From JASHPR01 sp963729365 (GTDB lineage Bacteria > Actinomycetota > Actinomycetes > Streptosporangiales > Streptosporangiaceae): a DNA stretch of 64,000 nucleotides. The notes under the pieces were generated by a model. The model was not told the origin of the DNA and ran no database searches. It saw only the letters and a list, made by a program, of their open reading frames with translations. The translations under genes were made by a program, and so were the position numbers. How positions within the stretch are numbered: position 1 is the stretch's first letter; each line of letters starts with the position of its first letter. The stretch spans positions 124,001 to 188,000 of the forward strand of contig CAVSNQ010000017.1 in assembly GCA_963729365.1 (NCBI GenBank), read 5' to 3'. Positions 50,933 to 59,470 of the stretch are shown piece by piece.

Positions 50933-51649
50933 TCAGTCCTGCCGGTGGTGAAACGACCTGATTGCCGCGACGAAAGCGGCTCCGCAGCCAGCGACTGCGA
51001 GAATGATGCCGATATTCGGAGAGAACATCACGGTGGTCATATCACCGAACGGGTCCTGCTCTGGCACTCCATTGATGCCGACCAGGATGAAACCCACGTA
51101 AAGCAGGCCGGTCAGGAAAGAAAGGCCTAAAGTCGCGATACCTGCGACGAGCCGGCCCGGCAGAGGCGCCGCGCGAAGCGCGAATCCGAGTGCCACCACA
51201 ACCAGGCCGAGGACCACAGACGCAGCTCTCGCCCCTGGATTCACTTCCACGCCCGCACTGTTGAAGGACACCCATGGCATCAGCGCGCCGAGGACGACCG
51301 CGGTCCCGCCGGCCATGGCCAGCAAAGAATCCTGAGCCTTCGGCGATATAGCCGGGCGGTCTTCTACCCACAGTTGCCATCCCGGAGGCCGCTCGGGCCA
51401 CGAAGGATCCGGCTGCCAGCCGGGAGGAGCCACCCATCCAGCAGGTGGAGGCGGCCAGCCGGGAGGAGGATTGAATCGCGCTGTCCTAGCCGTCATCTCG
51501 CCCGCATCGCCCTGGAGCCCCGCCGCGGCGTCAGATCGGCGCCGGCCTCGGCCGGTCCCGCCGCCCGTGCCCGCCTCCCCGGCGGCGAGAAACTCCTCAC
51601 CCCACCGCTTGACCCGGTCGAAGTCGTTCCCTTGAGACGTCGTCGCCAT
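50933..51649 (-). CDS. Membrane protein with Trp-Pro-rich N-terminal domain
   Basis: A 238-residue protein: a charged N-terminus, then a tract of PPGW repeats (NPPPGWPPPPAGW, APPGWQPDPSW, RPPGWQLWV; about 60-95) like DUF2510-type motifs, and four membrane helices in the C-terminal half. The start at ATG 51649 follows AGGGAGGG. The longer frame upstream would include the promoter between it and the sigma gene. It may be the envelope partner of the divergent sigma factor system. Function unknown. Confidence 0.75.
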   Translation of the reverse strand: MATTSQGNDFDRVKRWGEEFLAAGEAGTGGGTGRGRRRSDAAAGLQGDAGEMTARTARFNPPPGWPPPPAGWVAPPGWQPDPSWPERPPGWQLWVEDRPAISPKAQDSLLAMAGGTAVVLGALMPWVSFNSAGVEVNPGARAASVVLGLVVVALGFALRAAPLPGRLVAGIATLGLSFLTGLLYVGFILVGINGVPEQDPFGDMTTVMFSPNIGIILAVAGCGAAFVAAIRSFHHRQD

Positions 51650-51828
51650 TTGCCCTCCCTGGTCTGTGGTGCCTATGACGCTGCACTTACGGGGCCAGGA
51701 AGCCGATCGGTTCGCTGGATTGACAATCTTTTTTCTGGGCAGGGCCGCATACTGAGAATCTGGGAAAGCCGGCCGGCACGCCGAACCGATCGGCTGGGAA
51801 CTACGTAGAACACGGGTGGGGACTGGCT

Positions 51829-52404
51829 GTGTCGTGGGAGGACAGCGGAGCACGCACCGGCCCTCACGAGATAGGCCTGATTGCCAAGATCGCCGCGGTC
51901 AGCGACGACGATGCGGCACGGAGGCTCTACCGCAAATACCGGATGGAGCTGTTCAGGTTCGGCTTCCACGTGCTCGGCGATCAGGGGCTAGCTGAAGAGA
52001 TGGTGCAAGAGACCTTCATCAAGTTCTGCCAGCAGGCACGACGTTATGACGCCCAGCGAGGCCCGGTGCGGGCCTGGCTGTTCACGATCGCCAAATCGGC
52101 CGCTTACGACATTGCACGGCGCCCCTCGTCCCGGCCGATGCTCCCCGTCGAGGACTTCCAGCTGCCGCCCCAGTACGACAGCGTTGATGAAGCGCTCACC
52201 GTCCTCACCGTCGACCAGGCCCTCGACAAGCTGCCGTCGATCTACGGCGACGTGATGCGCTTGGTCCGAGACGGCTTCACTCACTCAGAGATCGCCGAGC
52301 GTCTCGGGATCCCGATCGGCACCGTCAAGTCGCGCATGGCCAAGTCGGCAAACACGCTGCGAGCCGAGCTCGCCAGCCTGCGAGGAGGCGACGATGCTTT
52401 CTGA
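51829..52404 (+). CDS. ECF RNA polymerase sigma factor
   Basis: A 191-residue ECF sigma factor. Region 2 covers about 33-95 (LYRKYRMELFRFGFHVLGDQGLAEEMVQETFIKF ... VRAWLFTIAKSAAYDIAR) and region 4 about 130-180 (LPSIYGDVMRLVRDGFTHSEIAERLGIPIGTVKSRM). It starts at GTG 51829 (GGTGGGG upstream). The next gene encodes its anti-sigma, overlapping by 11 nt. The SigK-like pairing with an RskA-type anti-sigma is by resemblance only. Confidence 0.93.
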   Translation: MSWEDSGARTGPHEIGLIAKIAAVSDDDAARRLYRKYRMELFRFGFHVLGDQGLAEEMVQETFIKFCQQARRYDAQRGPVRAWLFTIAKSAAYDIARRPSSRPMLPVEDFQLPPQYDSVDEALTVLTVDQALDKLPSIYGDVMRLVRDGFTHSEIAERLGIPIGTVKSRMAKSANTLRAELASLRGGDDAF

Positions 52405-53278
52405 GCGGGATATCGAGGCGGCCCACCCGGACGCCTTCGACTTCGTATGGGGCAACCTGCCCTCGGCCAAGCGGGCCGAATTCAACCGCCATCTCAGCAG
52501 TTGTCCCTACTGCCAAGCCGTTGTCACCGAGTACAGCGAGATCGGCGGGATCATCAAGCTCCTGCCGCCCCACGTCGAGCCGACCGCCGGCCTCGAAGAC
52601 CGGACGGTCGCTGCTATGGTCGCCGCCCTGGCCGGGAAGCAGGCCGAGGTCGATCGCCCGGCCGATACCGAAGACCGAACCGCCACCCGGGTCTATCAGA
52701 TTCCCGAGCGCCGGCCTCCGGCTGAGCCCGGACCCCAGATCGACATACTGCCGGCCGGCCAACCAGCGCCGGGCGAGCGGCCAGCCCGGCCAATGGTCAC
52801 TCGCCTGCCCGTGTGGCGACATTACCGAAGCCGCCTCGCCGCCATCGTTGCTGCGGCCGCCGTCATCATCATCGTGGCGGCCGCCTTGATCCTGCCCCGG
52901 CTCCTCAGCCAGCCGGCCCAAGTCACAGTTCACATTCCGCTTCATGCCACCGCGGCGGCCAAGGCGTTTGGCGTTGGTAGCGCCAGCGGACAGGCAACGG
53001 CCCGCCAGGCCGGCGAAAGCTGGACCTTCACCCTGACCGTACGTGGCCTCAAGCCACTTCCCGGCAATAGCGTCTACGTGTGCTGGTGGGCCGCTCCCGG
53101 CAGCACCAAGCTCCATCCGCTCCTGGCCACCGGCGGCTCATTCGTCGTAGGCGGCTCGGGATCCGTCACCCTCACCATGACGACCGGAGTCGACCCCCGC
53201 CAGTTCTCCACAATGGAGATCACTGCCGAGTCGCCGGGCAATGGTGCCATCCGCGGGGTGCCACTACTCGTCGGCTAA
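52394..53278 (+). CDS. Zinc-binding anti-sigma factor (RskA-like)
   Basis: A 294-residue membrane protein. The N-terminal ZAS zinc motif is RHLSSCPYC (His-x3-Cys-x2-Cys), used to hold the sigma factor. After a Pro-rich linker comes one membrane helix (LAAIVAAAAVIIIVAAALILPRLL, about 150-173). The external C-terminal domain (about 175-294) looks like the RskA/anti-sigma-K beta domain (TFTLTVRGLKPLPGNSVYVCWWAAPGS ... FSTMEITAE). An outside signal would trigger its proteolysis and release the sigma factor. Confidence 0.92.
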   Translation: MLSERDIEAAHPDAFDFVWGNLPSAKRAEFNRHLSSCPYCQAVVTEYSEIGGIIKLLPPHVEPTAGLEDRTVAAMVAALAGKQAEVDRPADTEDRTATRVYQIPERRPPAEPGPQIDILPAGQPAPGERPARPMVTRLPVWRHYRSRLAAIVAAAAVIIIVAAALILPRLLSQPAQVTVHIPLHATAAAKAFGVGSASGQATARQAGESWTFTLTVRGLKPLPGNSVYVCWWAAPGSTKLHPLLATGGSFVVGGSGSVTLTMTTGVDPRQFSTMEITAESPGNGAIRGVPLLVG

Positions 53279-53378
53279 ACGCTCTAACCGCCGCCCGCGT
53301 CGGCATCCATGCCGCCGAGTTGGCGTTCTGGGGACATGGGCGATCACGTCTGCAGCAGCGGTCCGTAGGCTTCCCCTC

Positions 53379-54686
53379 GTGACTAGTACCGGCCTGCTCA
53401 CCGATCACTACGAGATGACCATGCTGCGCGCCGCGCTGCGCAGCGGCGCGGCGCAGCGGCGTGCGGTCTTTGAAGTCTTCGCCCGGCACTTGCCGCACGG
53501 CCGACGCTACGGCGTGGTCGCGGGCACCGGCCGGCTGCTGGACGCGGTGGCGCAATTCCGGTTCGGCCCGGCCGAGCTCGATTTCCTGGCCCGGACCGGA
53601 GTGGCGGCCGACGAGGCTACCCTGCGCTACCTGGAGTCGTATGCCTTCACCGGTGACATCTGGGGCTACGCGGAGGGCGACTGTTATTTTCCCGGGTCGC
53701 CGATCCTGGTCGTCGAGGGAACGTTCGCCGAGGCGGTGGTGCTGGAGACGCTGGTGCTGTCGATCCTGAACCACGACTGCGCCATCGCCTCGGCCGCGTC
53801 CCGCATGGTGACCTCGGCAGGCGACCGGCCGCTGATCGAGATGGGCTCGCGCCGCACCCACGAGCTGGCCGCCGTGGCCAGCGCCCGCGCCGCCTACATC
53901 GCCGGATTCGCCTCTTCGTCCAACTTGCGGGCCGGCCTGGACTACGGGGTCCCGACGGTCGGCACGAGCGCGCACTCGTTCACCCTGGTGCATTCATCCG
54001 AGCGGGAGGCGTTCGGCGCCCAGCTGGATGCGCTCGGCTCCGACACCACGCTGCTCGTCGACACCTATGACGTGGCCGCCGCGGTGCGGACCGCCGTCGA
54101 ACTGGCCGGCCCGGGCCTGGGCGCGGTCCGGATCGACTCGGGTGACCTCCCGGTCGTCGCCCGTCAGGTGCGGACGCTGCTTGACTCACTGGGCGCGACC
54201 AAGACCAGGATCGTGCTGACCGGCGACCTGGACGAGTACTCGATCGCCGCGCTGGGCGCCACCCCGGTGGACGGCTACGGGGTCGGCACGTCGCTGGTCA
54301 CCGGGTCCGGGGCGCCCACGGCGGCGCTGGTGTACAAGCTGGTGGCCCGGGCCGACGACGCCGGGGAGCCCGGGCCGCTGCGCCCGGTGGCCAAGCGCTC
54401 GGTGGGCAAGCCGGGCCGCGGCGGGCGCAAGTGGGCGGTGCGCAGCCGTGACGACGCCGGGACCGCCCTGGCCGAGCTGGTGACCACCGCGCCGCCCGAG
54501 CCGGGCGCCAGCGATCGGGTGCTGCAGCGCCAGCTGGTGCGCGGCGGCGAGATCATCGGCCGGGAGCCGCTGGCGGCGGCGCGCTCACGGCATCGCGAGG
54601 CGGTGGCCGAACTTCCCGCGTACGCGTTGCAGCTGTCGCGCGGCTACCCGGCCATCCCGACGGTGTTCGGGCCGGACGGCGACTAA
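53379..54686 (+). CDS. pncB: Nicotinate phosphoribosyltransferase
   Basis: Converts nicotinate to nicotinate mononucleotide in NAD salvage. 435 residues. STGLLTDHYEMTMLRAAL is the family N-terminus; the active-site region includes EMGSRRTHELAAVASARAAYIAGF, TSAHSFTLVH and IRIDSGDLPVVARQVR, with VDGYGVGTSLVTG at the C-terminal phosphate site. Starts at GTG 53379. In M. tuberculosis pncB (Rv1330c) is directly divergent from clpS; here about 4.4 kb intervene. The nicotinamidase at 57.3 kb supplies its substrate. Confidence 0.96.
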   Translation: MTSTGLLTDHYEMTMLRAALRSGAAQRRAVFEVFARHLPHGRRYGVVAGTGRLLDAVAQFRFGPAELDFLARTGVAADEATLRYLESYAFTGDIWGYAEGDCYFPGSPILVVEGTFAEAVVLETLVLSILNHDCAIASAASRMVTSAGDRPLIEMGSRRTHELAAVASARAAYIAGFASSSNLRAGLDYGVPTVGTSAHSFTLVHSSEREAFGAQLDALGSDTTLLVDTYDVAAAVRTAVELAGPGLGAVRIDSGDLPVVARQVRTLLDSLGATKTRIVLTGDLDEYSIAALGATPVDGYGVGTSLVTGSGAPTAALVYKLVARADDAGEPGPLRPVAKRSVGKPGRGGRKWAVRSRDDAGTALAELVTTAPPEPGASDRVLQRQLVRGGEIIGREPLAAARSRHREAVAELPAYALQLSRGYPAIPTVFGPDGD

Positions 54687-54704
54687 CTAACCGCCGCACG
54701 GCGG

Positions 54705-55451
54705 CTAACTCCCGGACGGCCATCCCGCCGCGGGGTCGGGCGGTTCCTTCAGGTAGGTCGCCAGCCCTCGCACTATGACGTCAAGGCCCCACTCGAACCG
54801 GTCTTCGGCACTGCCCGCGGTGAGCGAATCGGCGAGGGCGAGCGTGTTGGGGAACCGGTCGGCGGGTAGCGACTTCATCCAGGCGGTGAACTGGGCCAGG
54901 AAGTCATCGTCCGGCCCGGCCAGCGGCGATACGTCCTGTTCGTACGCGATGGCGCCGATGTAGAGCCCGCCAAGGTCGCCGGCGAACGCCGCCACCTGAT
55001 CGGGCATCCCGGCCGCGCGGAGCTCGGCCAGGATGCGTTCGCCCATGGCCAGCATGCTGGGGGTGACGCTCACGCGGCCGAGGGTCAGCGCGGCCACGCC
55101 CCGATGGCGCCGGTACATAGCCAGCATGGCCCGGGCGAACTCCTTGACCGTCTCCTGCCAGGACTGCGTCGGCGGAACGCTCACGTCCTGAAAGATCTGG
55201 TCGAGCACCAGCTGGACGAGCTCCTCCTTATTGGCCACGTACCCGTAGAGCGACGAGGCCGAGACGCCGATCTGGTCGGCCACCCGGCGCATGGTGAGCG
55301 CGTCCCCGCCCTCCGCGTCCAGGACCTGGAGCGCCGCCGCGACCACCACGTCCCGGCTGAGCTGCGGCCGGGGCGCGCCCTGTCGGCGCGGCACGGACCG
55401 CCACGGCGGTTCGGGCGCCGGCCCGTTCGGCTTCTCAGTCACACCCAACAT
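54705..55451 (-). CDS. TetR-family repressor of the adjacent ABC exporter
   Basis: A 248-residue regulator: Pro/Arg-rich N-terminus, TetR HTH at about 34-80 (VVVAAALQVLDAEGGDALTMRRVADQIGVSASSLYGYVANKEEL) and a helical ligand-binding domain like that of TetR itself (TetR_C). It is divergent from a DrrA/DrrB-type exporter, with three copies of GAACGSCGTTC between them, so it probably represses both and is released by a drug-like ligand. Confidence 0.9.
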   Translation of the reverse strand: MLGVTEKPNGPAPEPPWRSVPRRQGAPRPQLSRDVVVAAALQVLDAEGGDALTMRRVADQIGVSASSLYGYVANKEELVQLVLDQIFQDVSVPPTQSWQETVKEFARAMLAMYRRHRGVAALTLGRVSVTPSMLAMGERILAELRAAGMPDQVAAFAGDLGGLYIGAIAYEQDVSPLAGPDDDFLAQFTAWMKSLPADRFPNTLALADSLTAGSAEDRFEWGLDVIVRGLATYLKEPPDPAAGWPSGS

Positions 55452-55463
55452 CGTACTTGACCT

Positions 55464-55526
55464 GAACGCCGTTCTGCGATAGACCAGTGTTCACATCGAA
55501 CGGCGTTCTTAATTCGAACGGCGTTC
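55464..55526. promoter_or_regulatory. Triple operator for the TetR regulator
   Basis: Three copies of an 11-bp palindrome: GAACGCCGTTC at 55464-55474 and GAACGGCGTTC at 55498-55508 and 55516-55526, in the 99-bp gap between the TetR and ABC genes. Centre spacings are 34 and 18 bp. Confidence 0.75.
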
Positions 55527-55550
55527 ACACTGAGCGAACGGAGATCGCAG

Positions 55551-56537
55551 ATGGATGAGCTAAGCGGCGCCATAGACGCCGGAGAACTCCGCAAGAGCTA
55601 CCGGAGCCGGGCGACAGAGGTGCGCGCGCTCGACGGGCTGAGCTTCTCGGTGGCGCCAGGCAGCGTCTTCGCCCTGCTCGGACCGAACGGTGCCGGGAAG
55701 ACGACGGCGGTGCGGATCCTGACCACGCTGGCCCGGCCTGATGCCGGACGGGCGGTGGTGGCCGGGATCGACGTGCTCAGGCGGCCCGGCCGGGTCCGGT
55801 CGGTCATCGGCGCGGTGAGCCAGCACAGCGGCGCGGTGAGCCAGCTGACCGGCCACGAGAACCTGATCCTGCAGGGCAGGATCTACGGGATCCCGCACCA
55901 GGAACTGCGGCGCCGGGTGGCCGGGCTGCTTGAGCAGTTCGGGCTGACCGAGGCGGCCCGGCGTCAGGTGCGCACCTACTCGGGCGGTATGCGGCGGCGC
56001 TTGGACGTCGCCACCGCGCTGGTGCACCGCCCGGCCGTGCTGTTCCTCGACGAGCCGACGACCGGGCTCGACCCGGAAGGCCGCGCCGAGCTGTGGGCGG
56101 TACTCACCCGGCTCTGCGGCGAGGCGGGCACGACCATCCTGGTCACCACCCACTACCTGGACGAGGCCGACAAGTTCGCGGCCCGGGTGGCCATCGTGGA
56201 CCGCGGCCGGATCGTCGCCGAGGGCACCTCCGAGCAGCTCAAGGCCCAGTTGCAGGGCGACTCCGTGCTGCTCGAGCTGGGCGACGCCGGGCAGGTCGAG
56301 CAGGCCGAGAAGGCCCTGGTCCGGGTTCCTCAGGTGCGCCAGGCCACCGCCGAGGGCGCGGTCGTAAGGGCCAGGGTCGCCGACGGGCCAAGGGCGCTGC
56401 CCGCCGTCCTCGCCGGGCTCGAGGCGGACGGCATCCCCGTCCTTTCCGTCACCGTCGCCCGGCCATCGCTTGACGACGTCTACCTGCACCACGCCGGGCG
56501 CTCGTTCCGGCAAGCCGAAGGGAGCACAGCAGCATGA
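55551..56537 (+). CDS. ABC exporter ATP-binding protein (DrrA-like)
   Basis: A 328-residue ATPase. Walker A GPNGAGKT at 44-51, signature YSGGMRRRLDVATAL, Walker B VLFLDEPTTGLDP and H-loop VTTHYLDEA. The C-terminal extension of about 90 residues (TSEQLKAQLQGDSVLLELG ...) matches the DrrA/NatA type of daunorubicin-resistance exporters. ATG 55551 with CGGAGA upstream. Overlaps the permease gene by 4 nt. Confidence 0.93.
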   Translation: MDELSGAIDAGELRKSYRSRATEVRALDGLSFSVAPGSVFALLGPNGAGKTTAVRILTTLARPDAGRAVVAGIDVLRRPGRVRSVIGAVSQHSGAVSQLTGHENLILQGRIYGIPHQELRRRVAGLLEQFGLTEAARRQVRTYSGGMRRRLDVATALVHRPAVLFLDEPTTGLDPEGRAELWAVLTRLCGEAGTTILVTTHYLDEADKFAARVAIVDRGRIVAEGTSEQLKAQLQGDSVLLELGDAGQVEQAEKALVRVPQVRQATAEGAVVRARVADGPRALPAVLAGLEADGIPVLSVTVARPSLDDVYLHHAGRSFRQAEGSTAA

Positions 56538-57304
56538 ACCCCATCCGCCAGTCGTGGGCCCTGCTCACCGACCGATACCTGCGCCAGCTCTGCCGTCAGC
56601 CCGCGGTCATCGGCATCACGCTCACCCAGCCGGTCATCTGGCTGCTGCTGTTCGGCGCCCTGTTCAAGAAGGTGGCCGAGCTGCCCGGGTTCGGCGGCGG
56701 GAACTACATCACTTACCTCACCCCCGGCGTGGTGATCATGACCGCGCTGTTCTCGTCGAGCTGGACCGGCATGTCCTTCATTGAGGACTCCGATTCCGGC
56801 GTGATGGACAGGTTCCTGACCGCGCCGGTCCCCCGCGGCGCGCTGATCGCCGCTTCCCTCGCCTACCAGGGCGTCACCACGGTGGTGCAGTCGGCCATCA
56901 TCATCGCGATCGGCTGGGGCATCGGGGCCGGCTTCCCCGGCGGCGCGGCCGGCGTCGCCGCGCTGATCGGCGTCTCGGTGCTGATCGCGCTGGCCATGGC
57001 CGGGCTTTCCGACGGGTTCGCGCTGCTGGTCCCGCAGCGCGAGGCGCTCATCGGCGTCTCCACCATGCTGGTGCTGCCGCTGACGTTCCTGTCCGGCGCG
57101 TTCCTCTCGCTGCAGCTCGTCCCGGGCTGGATCGCCGGGATCGCCAGGTTCAACCCGGTCAACTGGGCCGCTAGCGCCGGCCGCATCGCCGTCGGCGGCC
57201 ACCCCCCCTGGGCCACGGTGGGCTCGTACGCCGGGTTCCTCGCCCTAGCGCTCGTGGCCACCGCAGCGATGTCGACCTGGGCGTTCCGGGCCAGGCAGCA
57301 ATAG
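56534..57304 (+). CDS. ABC-2 type permease (DrrB-like)
   Basis: A 256-residue permease with six membrane helices and the ABC-2 pattern (PAVIGITLTQPVIWLLLFGALFKKV; FIEDSDSGVMDRFLTAPVPRGALI; LTFLSGAFLSLQLVPGWI; RFNPVNW). Works with the upstream ATPase, most likely exporting an amphipathic drug or lipid under TetR control. Confidence 0.92.
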   Translation: MNPIRQSWALLTDRYLRQLCRQPAVIGITLTQPVIWLLLFGALFKKVAELPGFGGGNYITYLTPGVVIMTALFSSSWTGMSFIEDSDSGVMDRFLTAPVPRGALIAASLAYQGVTTVVQSAIIIAIGWGIGAGFPGGAAGVAALIGVSVLIALAMAGLSDGFALLVPQREALIGVSTMLVLPLTFLSGAFLSLQLVPGWIAGIARFNPVNWAASAGRIAVGGHPPWATVGSYAGFLALALVATAAMSTWAFRARQQ

Positions 57305-57319
57305 CTCTAAGCTCGGCCT

Positions 57320-57934
57320 GTGGCTCGAGTGCTGGTAATCGTGGACGTTCAGAACGACTTCTGCGAAGGCGGCTCGCTCGCTATAGCCGGAGGGGCCCAG
57401 GTAGCCCACGCGATCAGCGGCTACCTGGCCTCCCCGGAGCGCAGCGGCTACGCGCATGTCGTGGCCACGCAGGACCACCACGTCGATCCCGGCCCGCATT
57501 TCTCTGCCGACCCGGACTTCGTCGGGACCTGGCCGGCGCACTGCGTCGCCGGTACCCACGGCGCGGATTTTCACCCCGCCCTGGACACCAGCCTGATCGA
57601 GGCGGTGTTCCGCAAGGGGGCCCGTTCGGCCGCCTACAGCGGGTTCGAGGGCGCGGATGCCGACGGCATCCCGCTGGCGGCCTGGCTGCGCGACCGGGGC
57701 GTCACCGCCGTCGACATCGCCGGAGTGGCCACCGACCACTGCGTGCGGGCCACCGCCACCGACGCCGCGACCGCCGGCTTCGACACCAGGGTCCTGCTCG
57801 CCCTCACTGCGGGCGTGGCCGCCGATACGACCAGCGCGGCCCTTGACGAGATGCGTACGGCCGGCGTGGAACTGACCGGGAGCCCGATCGTGGGCCAGCC
57901 GCCCGGCTACTCACCCTCCGGCAAGGACTCGTAG
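57320..57934 (+). CDS. pncA: Nicotinamidase
   Basis: Hydrolyses nicotinamide to nicotinate. A 204-residue cysteine hydrolase with catalytic Asp9 (VDVQNDF), Lys99 (VFRKGAR) and Cys141 (GVATDHCVRATA). Metal ligands Asp52, His54 and His60 lie in TQDHHVDPGPHFS. GTG start at 57320. With pncB it completes nicotinamide salvage. The last 28 nt overlap the convergent DUF3039 gene. Confidence 0.92.
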   Translation: MARVLVIVDVQNDFCEGGSLAIAGGAQVAHAISGYLASPERSGYAHVVATQDHHVDPGPHFSADPDFVGTWPAHCVAGTHGADFHPALDTSLIEAVFRKGARSAAYSGFEGADADGIPLAAWLRDRGVTAVDIAGVATDHCVRATATDAATAGFDTRVLLALTAGVAADTTSAALDEMRTAGVELTGSPIVGQPPGYSPSGKDS

Positions 57935-58161
57935 ATCTCCTTGCATTCGGGGCAGACCGGGAACCGCTTGGGATCCCGGCTCGGCACCCAGACCTTGCCG
58001 CAGAGCGCGACCACGGGCGTGCCGGTCACGGCGCTGTCGACGATCTTGTGCTTGTCGACGTAGTGCGCGAAGCGCTCGTGATCGCCGTCGCCGTGGGAGA
58101 GATCCGGGCGGGTGCGGGTGTCTTCCCTTATGTCGCTTTCTGGCAATACTTCTGTGCTCAC
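57907..58161 (-). CDS. DUF3039 zinc-ribbon-like protein
   Basis: An 84-residue actinobacterial protein. The core DGDHERFAHYVDKHKIVDSAVTGTPVVALCGKVWVPSRDPKRFPVCPECKEIYESL has three cysteines (ALCG, CPEC) that could bind zinc. Function unknown. I place the start at GTG 58161 (VSTEVL), where homologues begin; TTG 58170 is an alternative. Confidence 0.9.
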   Translation of the reverse strand: MSTEVLPESDIREDTRTRPDLSHGDGDHERFAHYVDKHKIVDSAVTGTPVVALCGKVWVPSRDPKRFPVCPECKEIYESLPEGE

Positions 58162-58194
58162 AGCGACCAACTCTACCTGCCATGTCCTAGGGCC

Positions 58195-58770
58195 TCAGTT
58201 GAGCATGGGATCGTCCGGGTAGGTGGCCACGATCGCGAACTCGCCGCCCTGCCGCCTGAGCACCTCCGGCCAGAGCCGCTCCGGCTCGGCCAGGAACGCA
58301 TCCGTCGGCTCGCCGGCGAGCACGTACCAGGCGCCCTCCTCGATCTCGGCCTGCAGCTGGCCCGGCCCCCACCCCGCATAGCCGGCGAACACCCGCAGCG
58401 AGGTGATGCCGCCCGCCAGCAGCTCGGGCGGTGCCTCCAGGTCGACCAGCCCGATCCTGGAGGTCAGGCTGGACCCGTCGAGCGAGCGCCAGCCCAGCGG
58501 CTCGTCCTCGCCCCGGGCCAGGGCCAGGGCCAGGGCGCTGTTCGGCGATACCGGCCCGCCCTTGAACACCACTGACGGCCCGGTGACCAGATCCGTCCAG
58601 GCCTGGAGTACCTGCTCGACCTGGACCTCGGTCGGGCGGTTCAGCACAACGCCCAGCGTTCCCTCTTCCGGCTCGTCCTCGACGACCAGGATCACGGTTC
58701 GCCGGAAATTGGGGTCACCGAGCAACGGCGTGGCCACGAGCAGCCGGCCGCCCAGGGATTCAGCCTCCAT
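58195..58770 (-). CDS. YqgE/AlgH family protein
   Basis: A 191-residue UPF0301 protein. GRLLVATPLLGDPNFRRTVILVVED, GTLGVVLNRPTEV, VFKGGPVSPNSALAL and FAGYAGWGPGQLQAEIEEGAWYVL are the family blocks. The biochemical role is unknown despite the AlgH name. Divergent from the MarR gene. Confidence 0.93.
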   Translation of the reverse strand: MEAESLGGRLLVATPLLGDPNFRRTVILVVEDEPEEGTLGVVLNRPTEVQVEQVLQAWTDLVTGPSVVFKGGPVSPNSALALALARGEDEPLGWRSLDGSSLTSRIGLVDLEAPPELLAGGITSLRVFAGYAGWGPGQLQAEIEEGAWYVLAGEPTDAFLAEPERLWPEVLRRQGGEFAIVATYPDDPMLN

Positions 58771-58863
58771 GTACCAATGATGCGCCAGAATCCCGGAACT
58801 TGGCGCGGCGCATCACACTACGGCCGGCGGGGCCTGAAGACCCGGGGCACGTACGCTGTAAGG

Positions 58864-59442
58864 GTGTCTGGAGCAAGCACCGGCCGCCGGGACGCCGGCT
58901 CGCAGGACGGCGGCCCGGGCGCGGGCGCCCGGGCGGTCACGGCGGTGCTCGCCGACGGCCCTGCCGTGGGCGCCCCCGTCGTGGACGTCACCCGGCTGCG
59001 GGTCGCGATCGCGCGGCTGTCCCGACGGCTGCGCAAGCACGAGCTGGCCGGCCTGACCCCGACGCAGCTCTCCGCGCTGGCCACCGTCGAGCAGACCGGA
59101 CCGCTGCGCCTTGGCGACCTGGCCGCCGCGGAGCGGATCGCCCCGTCCACGCTGACCCGGCTGGTGAGCGCCCTTGAGGAGCATGGCTATGTGCAACGGC
59201 GCGTGGTGCCGGATGACGCGCGCGCGTGGACGCTGGTCGTGACCTCCCGCGGTCACGAGGTGCTGGACCAGATCAGGCAGGAGAACACGCTCCTGCTGGC
59301 CGACAGCCTGCTGACGCTGTCCACCGAGCAGCTCGCCGCGCTGGCCGCCGCGCTGCCCGCGCTCGAGCGGCTCGCCGACGGCACTCCGCACCCTGCGCCG
59401 GCGGGCGCGGCCACCGCGGAGCCGGGCGACTCGGCGGGCTGA
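58864..59442 (+). CDS. MarR-family regulator
   Basis: A winged-helix regulator of about 192 residues: TRLRVAIARLSRRLRKHELAGLTPTQLSALATVEQTGPLRLGDLAAAERIAPSTLTRLVSALEEHGYVQR, then the wing VVPDDARAWTLVVTSRGHEVL. The first 40 residues are Gly/Ala-rich and the start is uncertain; I use GTG 58864. In Streptomyces a MarR gene likewise lies close to an acyl-CoA mutase and a thioredoxin gene. Target unknown. Confidence 0.85.
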   Translation: MSGASTGRRDAGSQDGGPGAGARAVTAVLADGPAVGAPVVDVTRLRVAIARLSRRLRKHELAGLTPTQLSALATVEQTGPLRLGDLAAAERIAPSTLTRLVSALEEHGYVQRRVVPDDARAWTLVVTSRGHEVLDQIRQENTLLLADSLLTLSTEQLAALAAALPALERLADGTPHPAPAGAATAEPGDSAG

Positions 59443-59470
59443 GGAGCGTTGCGTTCAGGCGGCAGCCCGA

